Shown here piece by piece: positions 52,875-61,880 of a stretch of 64,000 nt of DNA. The notes under the pieces are model-generated. The model searched no databases. It was not told the DNA's origin and saw only the letters and a list, made by a program, of their open reading frames with translations. Source of the stretch: Clostridia bacterium (GTDB taxonomy: Bacteria; Bacillota_A; Clostridia; Oscillospirales; CAG-272). Location of the stretch: positions 16,959 to 80,958 of the forward strand of contig JAFTLD010000029.1 of NCBI GenBank assembly GCA_017452945.1. Direction: 5' to 3'. The first letter of the stretch is position 1. Every line of letters starts with the position of its first letter. The position numbers and the translations under genes were made by a program.

Positions 52875-53291
52875 TCATATTTCTTTGCTTTTTCTCAATA
52901 CTACCCAAATTTCTTTGCCGTTTTGATCTGACACGCGAAATGACACACCCGGAACGATGCCCAATACCGCAAGCTTGGTGTCAAGAATTTTCTTGGATGC
53001 TCTGAGCGAATAATTCGTAACCGTTTTTACGATGGGTTCATCACTGTCCGAAGCATGTGAACAAATATCCATACAACGTTCGCAACGCACGTTCTCGGGC
53101 ACGTAAGAAGAAAGCGGTTTATAAATCGGTATGGATTTTCCGCAATGTGCACATGCGACACTTTTAACAAGAATCAGATTTGTTTCGCGCAGATCGATTT
53201 GCACCTTTTTATCACCTTCAAACAAATCAACCAAACAGTTCAGTAAATCAAGCAGTGTACTATCCGTATTTATTTCTATATCAATAGCCAT
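52875..53291 (-). CDS. Small protein with a CxxC zinc ribbon, function unknown
   Basis: The 138-residue product starts at 53291 behind AAGGAGAA; the reading from 53459 would enter a tRNA gene and is rejected. It has an N-terminal acidic part, a zinc-ribbon-like set CAHCGK (about 50) and CERCMDIC (about 73), and a C-terminal domain (TNYSLRASKKILDTKL, VPGVSFRV). It sits alone after the tRNA-Leu terminator and upstream of no same-strand gene until rnfC. I do not recognise the family. Confidence 0.7.
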   Translation of the reverse strand: MAIDIEINTDSTLLDLLNCLVDLFEGDKKVQIDLRETNLILVKSVACAHCGKSIPIYKPLSSYVPENVRCERCMDICSHASDSDEPIVKTVTNYSLRASKKILDTKLAVLGIVPGVSFRVSDQNGKEIWVVLRKSKEI

Positions 53292-53381
53292 TACAATATT
53301 CTCCTTGTTGTATCGAGCACGGAATTCGCTTGTTGCAGACCGATCGATATGCAACGAGCTCGAAGGCGTTTCCACATCAAA

Positions 53382-53411
53382 CAAAAAAACCGAGGAAATT
53401 CCTCGGCTTTT
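53382..53411 (-). terminator. Terminator after the tRNA-Leu pair
   Basis: On the minus strand a seven- to eight-bp stem CCGAGGA / TCCTCGG followed by TTTTTTTG, directly after the CCA end of tRNA-Leu(CAG). Confidence 0.9.
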
Positions 53412-53415
53412 TGTT

Positions 53416-53502
53416 TGGTGCGGGTAAGAGGACTTGAACCTCCACGAAGTTGCCCCCACTAGAACCTGAATCTAGCGCGTCTGCCAATTCCGCCATACCC
53501 GC
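53416..53502 (-). tRNA. tRNA-Leu, anticodon CAG, CCA encoded
   Basis: The minus strand gives a full cloverleaf: acceptor GCGGGTA paired with TACCCGC, a class II long variable arm, anticodon loop TTCAGGT, TTCAAGT in the T loop, and the CCA end encoded. Anticodon CAG reads leucine CUG. Length 87 bases. Confidence 0.95.
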
Positions 53503-53537
53503 ATATTCGGTACAAGGCTCACACCTCGTACCGTTTT

Positions 53538-53622
53538 TGGTGCGAGAAACGGGACTTGAACCCGTACGGTGTGAACCACACGCCCCTCAAACGTGCGCGT
53601 CTGCCAGTTCCGCCACTCTCGC
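53538..53622 (-). tRNA. tRNA-Leu, anticodon GAG, CCA encoded
   Basis: Acceptor GCGAGAG paired with TTCTCGC (G-T allowed), long variable arm, loop TTGAGGG with anticodon GAG, T loop TTCAAGT and encoded CCA. It is first in a two-tRNA transcript; a hairpin CGGTACAAGG/CCTCGTACCG (53508-53533) fills the 35-base spacer and may guide processing. Confidence 0.94.
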
Positions 53623-53659
53623 ATTCGCTGCCTTGGCTTGCTCACCGGCAACGAATAAT

Positions 53660-53687
53660 ATTATACACCTTTTTCGAAATTTGTCAA
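53660..53687 (-). promoter_or_regulatory. Promoter of the tRNA-Leu pair
   Basis: On the minus strand TTGACA, 16 bases, TATAAT with TG just before it. Confidence 0.8.
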
Positions 53688-53749
53688 TACCTTTTTGCAA
53701 AGTTTTTTGAAAATTTTTTCAGGTATTTTTTGATTCTCCAAAAGTCCTT

Positions 53750-54361
53750 TTACTGCAAAGGATTTTGCTCATCCGCACCGTTTTCTTCCCCGGTATCTGC
53801 ATACTCCTCTGCCGGTTGGACATAGGTTTTATTCTGCTGTCTTTCCTCTAAGAGTGCTTCCCTGTCCGCATATCTTTTGACCATGCCGTAATACTGTGGG
53901 AAGCTCATAAAGAACGTGTACAATGCAGCAAAAACCAAAAAAGCTGCAATAAACAAAAGTACACTGACGTCCTTGGTGGCCATGGAGCACTCCGAAGTAT
54001 ACTCAGCTCCGTAGTTCATCCAACCGGCAAGATACATCACTCCGCCCGTTGCCCAAGGTGAAAAGCCAAACAAAAAGCCTATTACGAAGTGCGCCCCGAG
54101 CGACATGCCAATAGCCGGAAAAACGACGCTCTTATCAAAGCCGGCAAAATGATACCCTTCCCAAAACGATACTGCCGAAAGGATCAACCCGCTGATGATA
54201 ACCGTCAAAAACAGTCTGATTATGCTTGCCGCGTGCGTTTCTTCCAAAACAGCGATTGTATTCAGACCGCGCATAACAAAATCTGCGACCAGATAAGAGC
54301 CGGTTGCCGCAATAGCCAGCAGCAGCAAATATACCACAGCCAACACCAGCCGCTCTGTCAT
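53750..54361 (-). CDS. Membrane protein of unknown function
   Basis: The 203-residue product has about four membrane helices (about 6-28, 44-66, 82-105, 130-155) and a charged cytoplasmic tail rich in Glu and Gln. ATG at 54361 is taken as start, two bases after the stop of the DUF1836 gene; an in-frame GTG at 54373 is an alternative with a slightly better ribosome site. Translation is likely coupled to that regulator. No family recognised. Confidence 0.7.
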   Translation of the reverse strand: MTERLVLAVVYLLLLAIAATGSYLVADFVMRGLNTIAVLEETHAASIIRLFLTVIISGLILSAVSFWEGYHFAGFDKSVVFPAIGMSLGAHFVIGFLFGFSPWATGGVMYLAGWMNYGAEYTSECSMATKDVSVLLFIAAFLVFAALYTFFMSFPQYYGMVKRYADREALLEERQQNKTYVQPAEEYADTGEENGADEQNPLQ

Positions 54362-54362
54362 T

Positions 54363-54953
54363 TTACTGCTCACGACTGCCCACCAATCTATTTACCAACT
54401 CATCCGAGCGGTGTTTGATCAAGGTTGCATAATATGCTACAACGATTGCTTCAAGTGCATCTGTCAGACGCTCTCTTGCACCCTCCATGACTTCGGTATA
54501 GCCGGCTGTCTCTTTTTCGATCACCTTACGGATCGAAGAGAATGAGCATTGATTTTGTTCAACAAGGGCATCCAGAATACGACAGATATAATCGTAAAGC
54601 ACACTGGCACGAATGATATCATCGCTTGCATCCTCCAGATCACCGTTGATGTATTCCAACATAAACGCGATCTTGTCCAACTGCATACAAGGACGCAGCA
54701 TGTTGATAATCAGAATGTAAGCAACTTGGTCAATGTTATATTTTTTCGACTTTGACAGAGGGACCCAGCCGCGCTTGGTCCAGTTCTGCAGCGTAGAGCC
54801 GTCGATACCCGAAATGTCGCGGATCTGCGTCAGCATCACACCGTCACTGATAAAGAATATCTTGGATAAAAACGCCATTCCCGTCAGGCCATCCATATCT
54901 GCTCTGCGCAACTTTGTACCCGGGATGAGCGAATCATGTATGTGTAAGTTCAT
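54363..54953 (-). CDS. DUF1836 family protein, MerR-like DNA-binding regulator
   Basis: The 196-residue product fits DUF1836: after a short N-terminal part comes a winged helix of MerR type (about 38-75, IRDISGIDGSTLQNWTKRGWVPLSKSKKYNIDQVAYILIIN) of which only parts are quoted here by position, then a helical region (about 76-130) typical of the family. It probably controls its own transcript. The start at 54953 follows GAGAGGTG; a perfect promoter lies upstream. It is divergent from the M50 protease gene. Confidence 0.85.
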   Translation of the reverse strand: MNLHIHDSLIPGTKLRRADMDGLTGMAFLSKIFFISDGVMLTQIRDISGIDGSTLQNWTKRGWVPLSKSKKYNIDQVAYILIINMLRPCMQLDKIAFMLEYINGDLEDASDDIIRASVLYDYICRILDALVEQNQCSFSSIRKVIEKETAGYTEVMEGARERLTDALEAIVVAYYATLIKHRSDELVNRLVGSREQ

Positions 54954-54982
54954 ATAGCACCTCTCTTTTTCATGGTGTTATA

Positions 54983-55011
54983 ATTATATATGACAGTCAT
55001 TTGATTGTCAA
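54983..55011 (-). promoter_or_regulatory. Promoter for the DUF1836 gene
   Basis: On the minus strand TTGACA, 17 bases, TATAAT. The spacer contains TGACTGTCA, a short inverted repeat that could be an autoregulatory site. Confidence 0.85.
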
Positions 55012-55083
55012 CCGTTTTTTGATAATTTTCCAAGAAAAATCATACATTGTTTTGAAAGATTTCGCACAGGAGCACTCCACAAC

Positions 55084-55653
55084 ATGAAACTGAAATTCTC
55101 GATCACGCCGGCTACATGCATTCTTCTTTTTTGCATGATCGCCACCACGCCCCTTCCTATGCTTGTCGCAAGCTTGCTTGCGGCCGTCATACACGAAAGC
55201 GGTCATATTCTGGCTGCAAAGCTGTTATGCATTAACCTAACCCATATGAAGCTGGACATTCTGGGAGCGCGGTTGACCACAACGGGAAAATTGTATTCAT
55301 ACCCAGCTCTGGTTGCGCTTTGCATAGCCGGCCCCTTGATCAATTTTCTTTGCTTCGGGTTGCTTTTTCCCTTTTCTGAAAACAACCTTTGGTTATCCGA
55401 ATTTTGTCTGTCCAACCTTTCCCTTGGTATGCTCAATCTTGTTCCGATAGATGGATTTGACGGTGGTCGGATCTTACATGGTCTTATGTGCAAGCTATTC
55501 CCTTTTGATATCGCAGAGCGCATATCCATCATATTGAGCTTTTGCAGCATTTTTTTGTTGTGGCTGCTCTCTGTCTGGCTCCTTTTACGCACAGGCAGCT
55601 CACTGACCCTTTTTGTATTCACTTGTTGTCTTTTCAGCATGCTTTTCGTTTGA
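55084..55653 (+). CDS. M50 family membrane metalloprotease (SpoIVFB-like)
   Basis: The 189-residue, mostly hydrophobic product has the zinc motif HESGH (37-41) in a membrane helix and NLVPIDG (118-124) with the third ligand Asp123, the signature of site-2-type intramembrane proteases. Its size and layout recall the membrane part of SpoIVFB, but no CBS domain is present. Substrate unknown; a sporulation role is possible but not shown. No clear promoter or ribosome site precedes it (GGAG lies 14 bases away). Confidence 0.82.
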   Translation: MKLKFSITPATCILLFCMIATTPLPMLVASLLAAVIHESGHILAAKLLCINLTHMKLDILGARLTTTGKLYSYPALVALCIAGPLINFLCFGLLFPFSENNLWLSEFCLSNLSLGMLNLVPIDGFDGGRILHGLMCKLFPFDIAERISIILSFCSIFLLWLLSVWLLLRTGSSLTLFVFTCCLFSMLFV

Positions 55654-55774
55654 TCAAAAAAGCGAGAAAAACGGAGGTTTTGTGAGAAAATGAAAGATAA
55701 TTGAAGAAAACCCATATCTTTTGCAAGCCATTGACAGAATTTTCGTGATTTTTCAAAGAATTTTGCCAAATCTA

Positions 55775-55803
55775 TTGCAATTTCTGTACGAATCTGTTAG
55801 AAT
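55775..55803 (+). promoter_or_regulatory. Promoter of the pot operon
   Basis: TTGCAA, 17 bases, TAGAAT; the transcript would start about 35 bases before potA. Confidence 0.65.
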
Positions 55804-55841
55804 AGTTATATTCTCTATATTTCTGTCTTAAAGGAGTATTG

Positions 55842-55859
55842 ATGCAAAGTGAACGATAA
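55842..55859 (+). other. Five-codon ORF overlapping the potA start
   Basis: AAGGAG is followed after five or six bases by ATG CAA AGT GAA CGA TAA (MQSER). This start has the better spacing; the potA GTG lies seven bases further on in another frame, within the small ORF. It could be a leader peptide controlling potA, or the sign of one extra base in the assembly: without the C at 55845 the ATG would join potA in frame. Confidence 0.4.
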
Positions 55860-56970
55860 TGTTTTGGTTCGGCTCAAAGGAGTTTCTAAGGCTTTTGACG
55901 GTGAGCCCGTTTTAAGGGCGATCGACCTTGAAATTCACGACAAAGAATTTGTCACTCTGCTTGGTCCCTCGGGTTGCGGAAAGACCACAACGCTAAGGAT
56001 CATTGGCGGCTTTGTGTCCCCCGATTCCGGTGACGTGGAATTTGGCGGTCAGCGTATCAACGACGTTCCTGCCTATAAAAGGCACGTGAACACTGTGTTC
56101 CAGCGTTATGCCCTGTTTCCTCATTTGAACGTATATGAGAACATCGCATTCGGACTTAAAGTACAAAAGGTAAAAAAGGACGAGATTGAGCGTCGCGTCA
56201 AGGAAATGCTTGAGCTTGTCAATCTGAGAGGTTTTGAGAAGCGCCACGTTGGCAACCTCTCCGGCGGACAGCAGCAGCGTGTAGCAATTGCGCGTGCGTT
56301 GATCAACCGCCCCAAGCTGCTCTTACTGGACGAGCCGTTGGGTGCTCTCGACCTGAAGCTGCGCAAGGATATGCAAAAAGAACTGAAGAATATCCAGCGT
56401 GAAACAGGCATTACCTTTATATACGTAACACACGATCAGGAGGAAGCTCTCTCCATGTCGGACACCGTTGTCGTCATGGCAGACGGTGCGATCCAGCAGA
56501 TCGGCTCTCCCACCGACATTTACAATGAGCCTGTGAACGCTTTTGTTGCTGACTTTATTGGTGAATCCAACATTCTGGACGGCACTATGCCCTGTGATTA
56601 CAAGGCCAAGATCGCCGGTCATGTGTTCGATTGCCTGGACGGTGGCTTTGCTCCCGATGAAAAGGTGGATATCGTGATCCGTCCCGAGGACGTTGACGTG
56701 GTTGACGTCAAGGACGGTATGCTGATCGGCACTGTATCGGGCGTGACTTTCAAGGGCGATTACTACGAGATCATCGTGGACGTACAGGGCTTCAAGTGGA
56801 TGCTGGAAACCTCGGACTTTGTTGCAGAGGGACAGACCATCGGTCTGCACATTCAGCCGGATGCCATCCACGTTATGAAGAAATCCGAGTATTCGGGCAA
56901 GTTCGGTGACTACTCTACCTTCTCCGACGAAATGGACCACCTTTCCGACGTGGTGGACGAGGAGGAATGA
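55849..56970 (+). CDS. potA: Spermidine/putrescine ABC transporter, ATP-binding protein
   Basis: The 373-residue ATPase energises polyamine import. Walker [10 protein letters not shown] (about 43), Q-loop, signature [15 protein letters not shown] (about 138), Walker [13 protein letters not shown] (about 160) and the C-terminal TOBE domain (about 280-350) are in place. The only in-frame start that gives the family N-terminus is GTG at 55849, 12 bases after GGAG; see the overlapping five-codon ORF. First of four genes coupled by short overlaps. Confidence 0.95.
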   Translation: MNDNVLVRLKGVSKAFDGEPVLRAIDLEIHDKEFVTLLGPSGCGKTTTLRIIGGFVSPDSGDVEFGGQRINDVPAYKRHVNTVFQRYALFPHLNVYENIAFGLKVQKVKKDEIERRVKEMLELVNLRGFEKRHVGNLSGGQQQRVAIARALINRPKLLLLDEPLGALDLKLRKDMQKELKNIQRETGITFIYVTHDQEEALSMSDTVVVMADGAIQQIGSPTDIYNEPVNAFVADFIGESNILDGTMPCDYKAKIAGHVFDCLDGGFAPDEKVDIVIRPEDVDVVDVKDGMLIGTVSGVTFKGDYYEIIVDVQGFKWMLETSDFVAEGQTIGLHIQPDAIHVMKKSEYSGKFGDYSTFSDEMDHLSDVVDEEE

Positions 56971-56972
56971 GC

Positions 56973-57827
56973 ATGAACCGTACTGCTAAAGGGCCGCTGT
57001 CGCGCTTGCTTGCGACACCGCACATTCTTTGGAGTGTGCTGTTTATTCTCATTCCCTTGGCGTTCGTTGCGTTCTATGCTTTTACGGATAACGATCTGCA
57101 TTTCACTATGGCGCACATCTCAGAGTTCTTTACCCCCAAGTATCTCAACGTATTTTTGCGTTCGGTAAAGCTCGCCGCCATCGCAACCGTGATCTGCCTT
57201 CTGATCGGCTATCCCGCTGCATATTTCATTTCACGCACCTCCCCCAGCGCCCAAAAGGTACTTGTGGTTCTGATCATGCTTCCCATGTGGACCAACTTCA
57301 TCATCCGTACCTACGCGCTGTCTGAGGTACTGGAGGTGCTCAACAACGCCATTGTATATCTGCTCTCGCTTTTGCCCGAGAGTCTGGTTCCCATCGCGCT
57401 TGATCCCAAGCCCGATATTGTGATCTACAACGAAACCGCTGTCGTCATCGGTATGGTATACGACTTTTTGCCCTATATGATACTGCCCATTTACTCGATC
57501 ATGGCTAAGCTGGATTACCGCCTTGTGGAGGCTGCGCAAGATCTTGGCTGCAACGCCTTCGGTGTTTTGCGCAAGGTCATTCTGCCGCTGAGTATTCCCG
57601 GTGTGCTTTCGGGTATTACCATGGTTTTCGTTCCTTCGATCTCCACCTTCTACATTTCCAATCAGCTGGGCGGCATTTTCCTGATCGGTGATATCATTGA
57701 TTACTACTATTACAATAATAATCACCACTTTGCCGCTGCGCTTTCCTTCGTACTGATGCTGATCCTGCTTGCGGGCTTGATCTTTATGAACCGCTTTGGC
57801 GATAACGACAAGGAGGGTGCGCGATGA
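56973..57827 (+). CDS. potB: Spermidine/putrescine ABC transporter, permease PotB
   Basis: The 284-residue permease has six helices and the EAA loop EAAQDLGCNAFGVLRKVILPLSIPG (about 190, quoted in part as VEAAQDLGCN). The second ATG, 56973, is preferred because GGAGG lies seven bases before it; the first (56967) is too close. Forms the channel with PotC. Confidence 0.94.
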   Translation: MNRTAKGPLSRLLATPHILWSVLFILIPLAFVAFYAFTDNDLHFTMAHISEFFTPKYLNVFLRSVKLAAIATVICLLIGYPAAYFISRTSPSAQKVLVVLIMLPMWTNFIIRTYALSEVLEVLNNAIVYLLSLLPESLVPIALDPKPDIVIYNETAVVIGMVYDFLPYMILPIYSIMAKLDYRLVEAAQDLGCNAFGVLRKVILPLSIPGVLSGITMVFVPSISTFYISNQLGGIFLIGDIIDYYYYNNNHHFAAALSFVLMLILLAGLIFMNRFGDNDKEGAR

Positions 57828-58690
57828 ATAAAAACAAGTTTTTGGCGAAATTCTATTTATTCATGGTGTTCTTCTTCCTGTTCGCACCCATCGCGGTCAT
57901 GATCCTGTTTTCCTTTAACGCAGGAAAGAGCACCTCGGTATTCGAGGGATTTTCCTTGGATTGGTATGCCGAAATGATCACCAACGAGGCTATCTTGGAG
58001 GCTGTTCGCAACACGCTTTTGCTGGCTGTGACCTCCTCGGTCATCTCCACCGTGCTTGGCACGATTGCTGCCTACGGCATCAACAAAATGCGCTCAGCAG
58101 GTGTGCGCGCCACACTTATGACCGTGACGCAGATCCCCATGATCAATCCCGAGATCATTACCGGTTTTTCCTTTACCCTTCTGTTCGTATTTGTCGGAAC
58201 GCTTTTACACGTTTCCGAGACCTTCAGCTTCTGGACCATGCTGATTGCGCACGTGACCTTCTCACTCCCTTACGTCATGCTGCAGATCATGCCCAAGCTC
58301 AAGCAGATGGACAAGTCCCTCCCCGAGGCTGCCATGGACCTTGGCTGTAATCCCGTGCAATCCTTTTTCAAGGTGGAGCTACCCGAGATCATGCCCGGTA
58401 TCGTGACAGGTCTGATCATGGCATTCACGCTTTCTCTTGACGACTTTGTGATCAGTTACTTTACCAAAGGCTCCGGCTTTACGACGCTGCCCATCCTGAT
58501 CTACGGTGAGGTCAGAAAATCGGTCAAGCCCGATATCTATGCTCTGGCTACCGTAATCTTTGTCACGGTCCTGATCTTCCTGATCCTGTTCAATATGCTC
58601 AGCACCGATGAGGATGCCAAGGCAAAAAGACAGCAGCAGCGTGAAAAGGCGCGCGCACGCAGAATTCGCACAAAGGAGGCAAAGAAATGA
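57824..58690 (+). CDS. potC: Spermidine/putrescine ABC transporter, permease PotC
   Basis: The 288-residue permease has six helices and the EAA loop PEAAMDLGCNPVQSFFKVE (about 166). The C-terminal end is strongly basic (KAKRQQQREKARARR), an unusual cytoplasmic tail. Overlaps potB and potD by four bases each. Confidence 0.94.
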   Translation: MNKNKFLAKFYLFMVFFFLFAPIAVMILFSFNAGKSTSVFEGFSLDWYAEMITNEAILEAVRNTLLLAVTSSVISTVLGTIAAYGINKMRSAGVRATLMTVTQIPMINPEIITGFSFTLLFVFVGTLLHVSETFSFWTMLIAHVTFSLPYVMLQIMPKLKQMDKSLPEAAMDLGCNPVQSFFKVELPEIMPGIVTGLIMAFTLSLDDFVISYFTKGSGFTTLPILIYGEVRKSVKPDIYALATVIFVTVLIFLILFNMLSTDEDAKAKRQQQREKARARRIRTKEAKK

Positions 58691-59880
58691 AGACACGTAA
58701 AATTTCTTCTCTTTTGATCGCCTTGATCCTGCTTTTGCCCTGCTTTGCTTCCCTGTCCGCTTGTGACAGCTCCTATGACGTAGTTCTCAACGTTTATAAC
58801 TGGGGCGAATACATCTCGGATGGTTCCTATGATTCTCTGGACGTCAACAAAGCGTTTGAACAGTGGTACTTTGAACAGACAGGAAAGCGTGTCAATGTCA
58901 ACTACGACACGTATGATTCCAACGAGAGCCTGCGTGCCAAGCTGGAATCGGGCTCTGCAAGCTATGACGTCATCATTCCCTCCGACTACATGATCGACTA
59001 TTTTATCGAGCATGATATGCTGCTGGAGCTGAATTTTGATAACATTCCCAACTTTGAAAAGAATATCCCCGAACAGTTCAGAAATCTGTTCTACGATCCC
59101 GAGAACAAATACACCGTCCCCTACACCTACGGTATGGTCGGTATTGTGTACGATACCAATATCGTCACGGACGTTGAACCCAAGGACGTGACGTGGGATC
59201 TGATGTGGAGTGAGGATTACGCAAAGCAGATATTGCAGTTCGATAACTCCAGAGATGCTTTCGGTACGGCAATGTACAAGCTTGGAATCAGCGTCAACTC
59301 AGACAATACCAACGATTGGCATCTTGCCTATGAGGAGCTCGCAGCGCAAAAGCCGCTGCTCAAGAGATACGTCATGGACCAGGTGTTCAACATGATGGAA
59401 TCGGGTGATGCCGCCATTGCTGCCTACTACGCCGGTGACTGCATTACCATGATGGAAAACTCTTCAGAGAACGTCAATCTGCAGTTTGGCTACCCAAGAG
59501 ACAAGGACGGCAATATCTGCACCAACCTGTTCATGGACGCTATGTGCATTCCCACCTGCTCCAAGAACAAGGAGGTTGCAGAAGCATATATCAACTTCAT
59601 GCTCAGCACCGACGCTGTAATCGGTGGGGAGGTTTGTGACATTGCAAGAGCCAATGCAGAGTATATTTACTATGCTACTCCCAATAGCGCGGTTTACGAG
59701 AATCCCGAGTACCAAGAGGCTCTTGGCAAGGGTGACGAGGAATTCGACTATTATGAGATGCTTTACCCCGAAGGCTTTGATTTTGCAGCTTCCTACAACG
59801 AATTTGCTTATGCAAATCTGGATCCCGAGCTGCTGGCATTTATCTCCGACCTTTGGTTGGATCTGAAATTATTGGATTAA
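58687..59880 (+). CDS. potD: Spermidine/putrescine-binding lipoprotein
   Basis: The 397-residue product has a lipoprotein signal ending LSAC (Cys26), then the PotD fold: VYNWGEYISDG (about 36), YDVIIPSDYMIDY (about 95), VPYTYGMVGIVYD (about 140). It captures polyamine outside the cell and delivers it to PotBC. Substrate preference between spermidine and putrescine cannot be told. Confidence 0.95.
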   Translation: MKTRKISSLLIALILLLPCFASLSACDSSYDVVLNVYNWGEYISDGSYDSLDVNKAFEQWYFEQTGKRVNVNYDTYDSNESLRAKLESGSASYDVIIPSDYMIDYFIEHDMLLELNFDNIPNFEKNIPEQFRNLFYDPENKYTVPYTYGMVGIVYDTNIVTDVEPKDVTWDLMWSEDYAKQILQFDNSRDAFGTAMYKLGISVNSDNTNDWHLAYEELAAQKPLLKRYVMDQVFNMMESGDAAIAAYYAGDCITMMENSSENVNLQFGYPRDKDGNICTNLFMDAMCIPTCSKNKEVAEAYINFMLSTDAVIGGEVCDIARANAEYIYYATPNSAVYENPEYQEALGKGDEEFDYYEMLYPEGFDFAASYNEFAYANLDPELLAFISDLWLDLKLLD

Positions 59881-59911
59881 AAACAAGAGCCGCGCATGCG
59901 GCTCTTTGTTT
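59881..59911 (+). terminator. Terminator of the pot operon
   Basis: Stem AGAGCCGC / GCGGCTCT with loop GCAT, extended by AAACA/TGTTT, directly after the potD stop. Confidence 0.85.
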
Positions 59912-59922
59912 GTGAGGTTATT

Positions 59923-61077
59923 ATGCAAAAGACCATTCGTTTATTTGATATTGACAGCTATATGCAGGAGTTTGACGCAACGGTTCTCTCTTGCGAGGCT
60001 GCCGGTGACCGTTTTGCCGTTGTACTTGATCAGACCGCATTTTTCCCCGAGGAGGGCGGTCAGTGTGCCGATGGCGGTACGCTTGACAGCGCACAGGTGC
60101 TTGACGTACAGGAAAAGGACGGTGTGATCTATCATTACACAAGCACTGCGTTTCCTGCAGGTCAATCCGTTCACGGTCAGATCGACTTCCCTACGCGGTA
60201 CCTGCGTATGCAGATCCATTCGGGCGAGCACATCGTTTCCGGCTTGATGCACAGCAAATACGGCTATCATAACGTGGGATTTCACTTAGGCGGTGAGATC
60301 ACTATGGATTTTGACGGTGAGCTTACGCGCGAGCAGCTCAATGAAATCGAAGATGAAGCCAACCGCATCATTTATGAAAACGTAGCGATCACGGCAGAAT
60401 ACCCAAGTGCCAAGGTTCTGGCTGCCACCGAATACCGATCTAAGCTGGATCTGACCGAAAACGTGCGTCTTGTCACCATTGGGCAATACGACGTTTGCGC
60501 TTGCTGCGCACCGCACGTGGCACGCACGGGAGAGATCGGCATGATCAAGCTGTTGGATGCCATTCGCTACAAGGGCGGCATGCGCATTCATTTCTTGGCC
60601 GGCAGTGCAGCACTTGCGCACTATCGCAAGAGCTGGCAGGACGTGGCAACCATTTCCGCCATGCTTTCTGTCAAGCAGAGCGAAGTGGTAGAGGGTGTAA
60701 AAAAACGTGAAGCTGAAATTGATAAACGCGGGGCAACCATCGCTTCCCTGCGCCGCCAGCTGTTGGACTTTAAGATCGCAGCGCTTGAGCAGACCGATGG
60801 TAACCTTTGTATTTTTACGGATGATCCTGACATGCTTTCCTTGCGCCTGCTTGTCAATGCGGGTGTGCTCAAATGCGCGGGGATCTGTGCCGCCTTCTGC
60901 GGAAGCGATGCTGACGGATATCGCTACATTATGGGCTCTTCCACGGTTGATCTCAGATCTCTTTCCAAACAAATAAACACCGCCCTTGAAGGCAAGGGCG
61001 GCGGCAGCTCTCAAATGATCCAAGGCAGCTGCACTGCTACCGAGCAGATCATTCGTAATTATTTTGCCAGTTTATAA
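59923..61077 (+). CDS. Alanyl-tRNA editing protein, AlaX-L type
   Basis: The 384-residue product resembles the editing half of alanyl-tRNA synthetase: FFPEEGGQCADGG (about 41), the zinc motif HSGEH (99-103) with CCAPH (194-198), and a C-terminal DHHA1-like domain (about 255-384, ending GKGGGSSQMIQGS). Such stand-alone proteins remove Ser or Gly from mischarged tRNA-Ala. The start at 59923 follows TGAGG; the extension to 59896 lies in the terminator. It converges with the EEP gene, ends overlapping by six bases. Confidence 0.92.
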   Translation: MQKTIRLFDIDSYMQEFDATVLSCEAAGDRFAVVLDQTAFFPEEGGQCADGGTLDSAQVLDVQEKDGVIYHYTSTAFPAGQSVHGQIDFPTRYLRMQIHSGEHIVSGLMHSKYGYHNVGFHLGGEITMDFDGELTREQLNEIEDEANRIIYENVAITAEYPSAKVLAATEYRSKLDLTENVRLVTIGQYDVCACCAPHVARTGEIGMIKLLDAIRYKGGMRIHFLAGSAALAHYRKSWQDVATISAMLSVKQSEVVEGVKKREAEIDKRGATIASLRRQLLDFKIAALEQTDGNLCIFTDDPDMLSLRLLVNAGVLKCAGICAAFCGSDADGYRYIMGSSTVDLRSLSKQINTALEGKGGGSSQMIQGSCTATEQIIRNYFASL

Positions 61078-61776
61078 AATCACATCACATACAAGCATGT
61101 TGTGATCGGTGATCTTACTTGTCGTGGTGTCAACGGTATGCACACCGTCCACCTGATAGCCAAGATACAGGACGTTGTCGATTGATCTGTCCGCATAGGT
61201 GAGCAGATCATTGTTAGCACGGGAAAAGCGGGGCAGGTTATCTGCAAGCTTAGGTGGATTTGTATTCAAATCCCCACAGCACAGAAGCCTTGCTCCGTTT
61301 TTGTTTACGTAATCGGTCAGAATATCTCCAAGGCAAAGCATTGTGTCTGTGTTGGCTTCTTCACTCTCAATCGAAAGATGCGTATTGAACACGGTCACGT
61401 GCTCACCGTCCACGTCCAGCACAACAAAGCCGCAAGAGGTCCCCTGCTTTGCAATCTTCACCGCAAAATTCAACGTCTGCGCTTGGATAATGGGATAGCG
61501 CGAAAGAATGGCCGTGCCGTATTCTCCGCCCTGAAAATCGCGGATTTTGATGAAATAGAAGTGGGGATACCCCGCCATTTCAGCAAGGCGTGCGGTCATG
61601 TCCACGCCTACGGAGCGGGCGCAGACCTTGTCCACCTCCTGCAGGCAGACAACACCAAAGCTCGGGTCGGTCAGAGAACGTGCCAAAAACTGAAGATTCT
61701 CTTCGGTGTAATGTCCATATAAAAAATGCGACGAGCAGATATTATAGCTGGCCAAACGAAATCGTTTCAAATCCAT
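61072..61776 (-). CDS. Endonuclease/exonuclease/phosphatase family hydrolase
   Basis: The 234-residue cytoplasmic protein has the EEP fold motifs in order: SYNIC (Asn12), CLQEVD (Glu47), [24 protein letters not shown] and the final TDHNMLV. It may act on nucleic acid, phosphoinositide-like or other phosphodiesters; the substrate is open. ATG at 61776 follows AAGAGGTG, with an in-frame GTG one codon earlier. Its 3' end overlaps the alaX-like gene. Confidence 0.88.
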   Translation of the reverse strand: MDLKRFRLASYNICSSHFLYGHYTEENLQFLARSLTDPSFGVVCLQEVDKVCARSVGVDMTARLAEMAGYPHFYFIKIRDFQGGEYGTAILSRYPIIQAQTLNFAVKIAKQGTSCGFVVLDVDGEHVTVFNTHLSIESEEANTDTMLCLGDILTDYVNKNGARLLCCGDLNTNPPKLADNLPRFSRANNDLLTYADRSIDNVLYLGYQVDGVHTVDTTTSKITDHNMLVCDVIL

Positions 61777-61790
61777 CACCTCTTTGCTCT

Positions 61791-61819
61791 ATTTTAACAT
61801 ATTTGTGCGTTTTGGTAAA
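61791..61819 (-). promoter_or_regulatory. Likely promoter of the EEP gene
   Basis: On the minus strand TTTACC, 17 bases, TAAAAT, 15 bases before the start. It stands back to back with the glpK promoter, six bases away. Confidence 0.5.
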
Positions 61820-61824
61820 GGGGT

Positions 61825-61853
61825 TTGACAATTTTTATTTTCTGTGTTATACT
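61825..61853 (+). promoter_or_regulatory. Promoter of glpK
   Basis: TTGACA, 17 bases, TATACT, 27 bases before the glpK start. No GlpP-type antiterminator structure fits in the short leader. Confidence 0.8.
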
Positions 61854-61880
61854 GAAATAAATCTTACCGGAGGTACGAAC

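Noticed and set aside
61590..61880. 97-codon extension of glpK
   Set aside because: It is antisense to the EEP gene and upstream of the glpK promoter.
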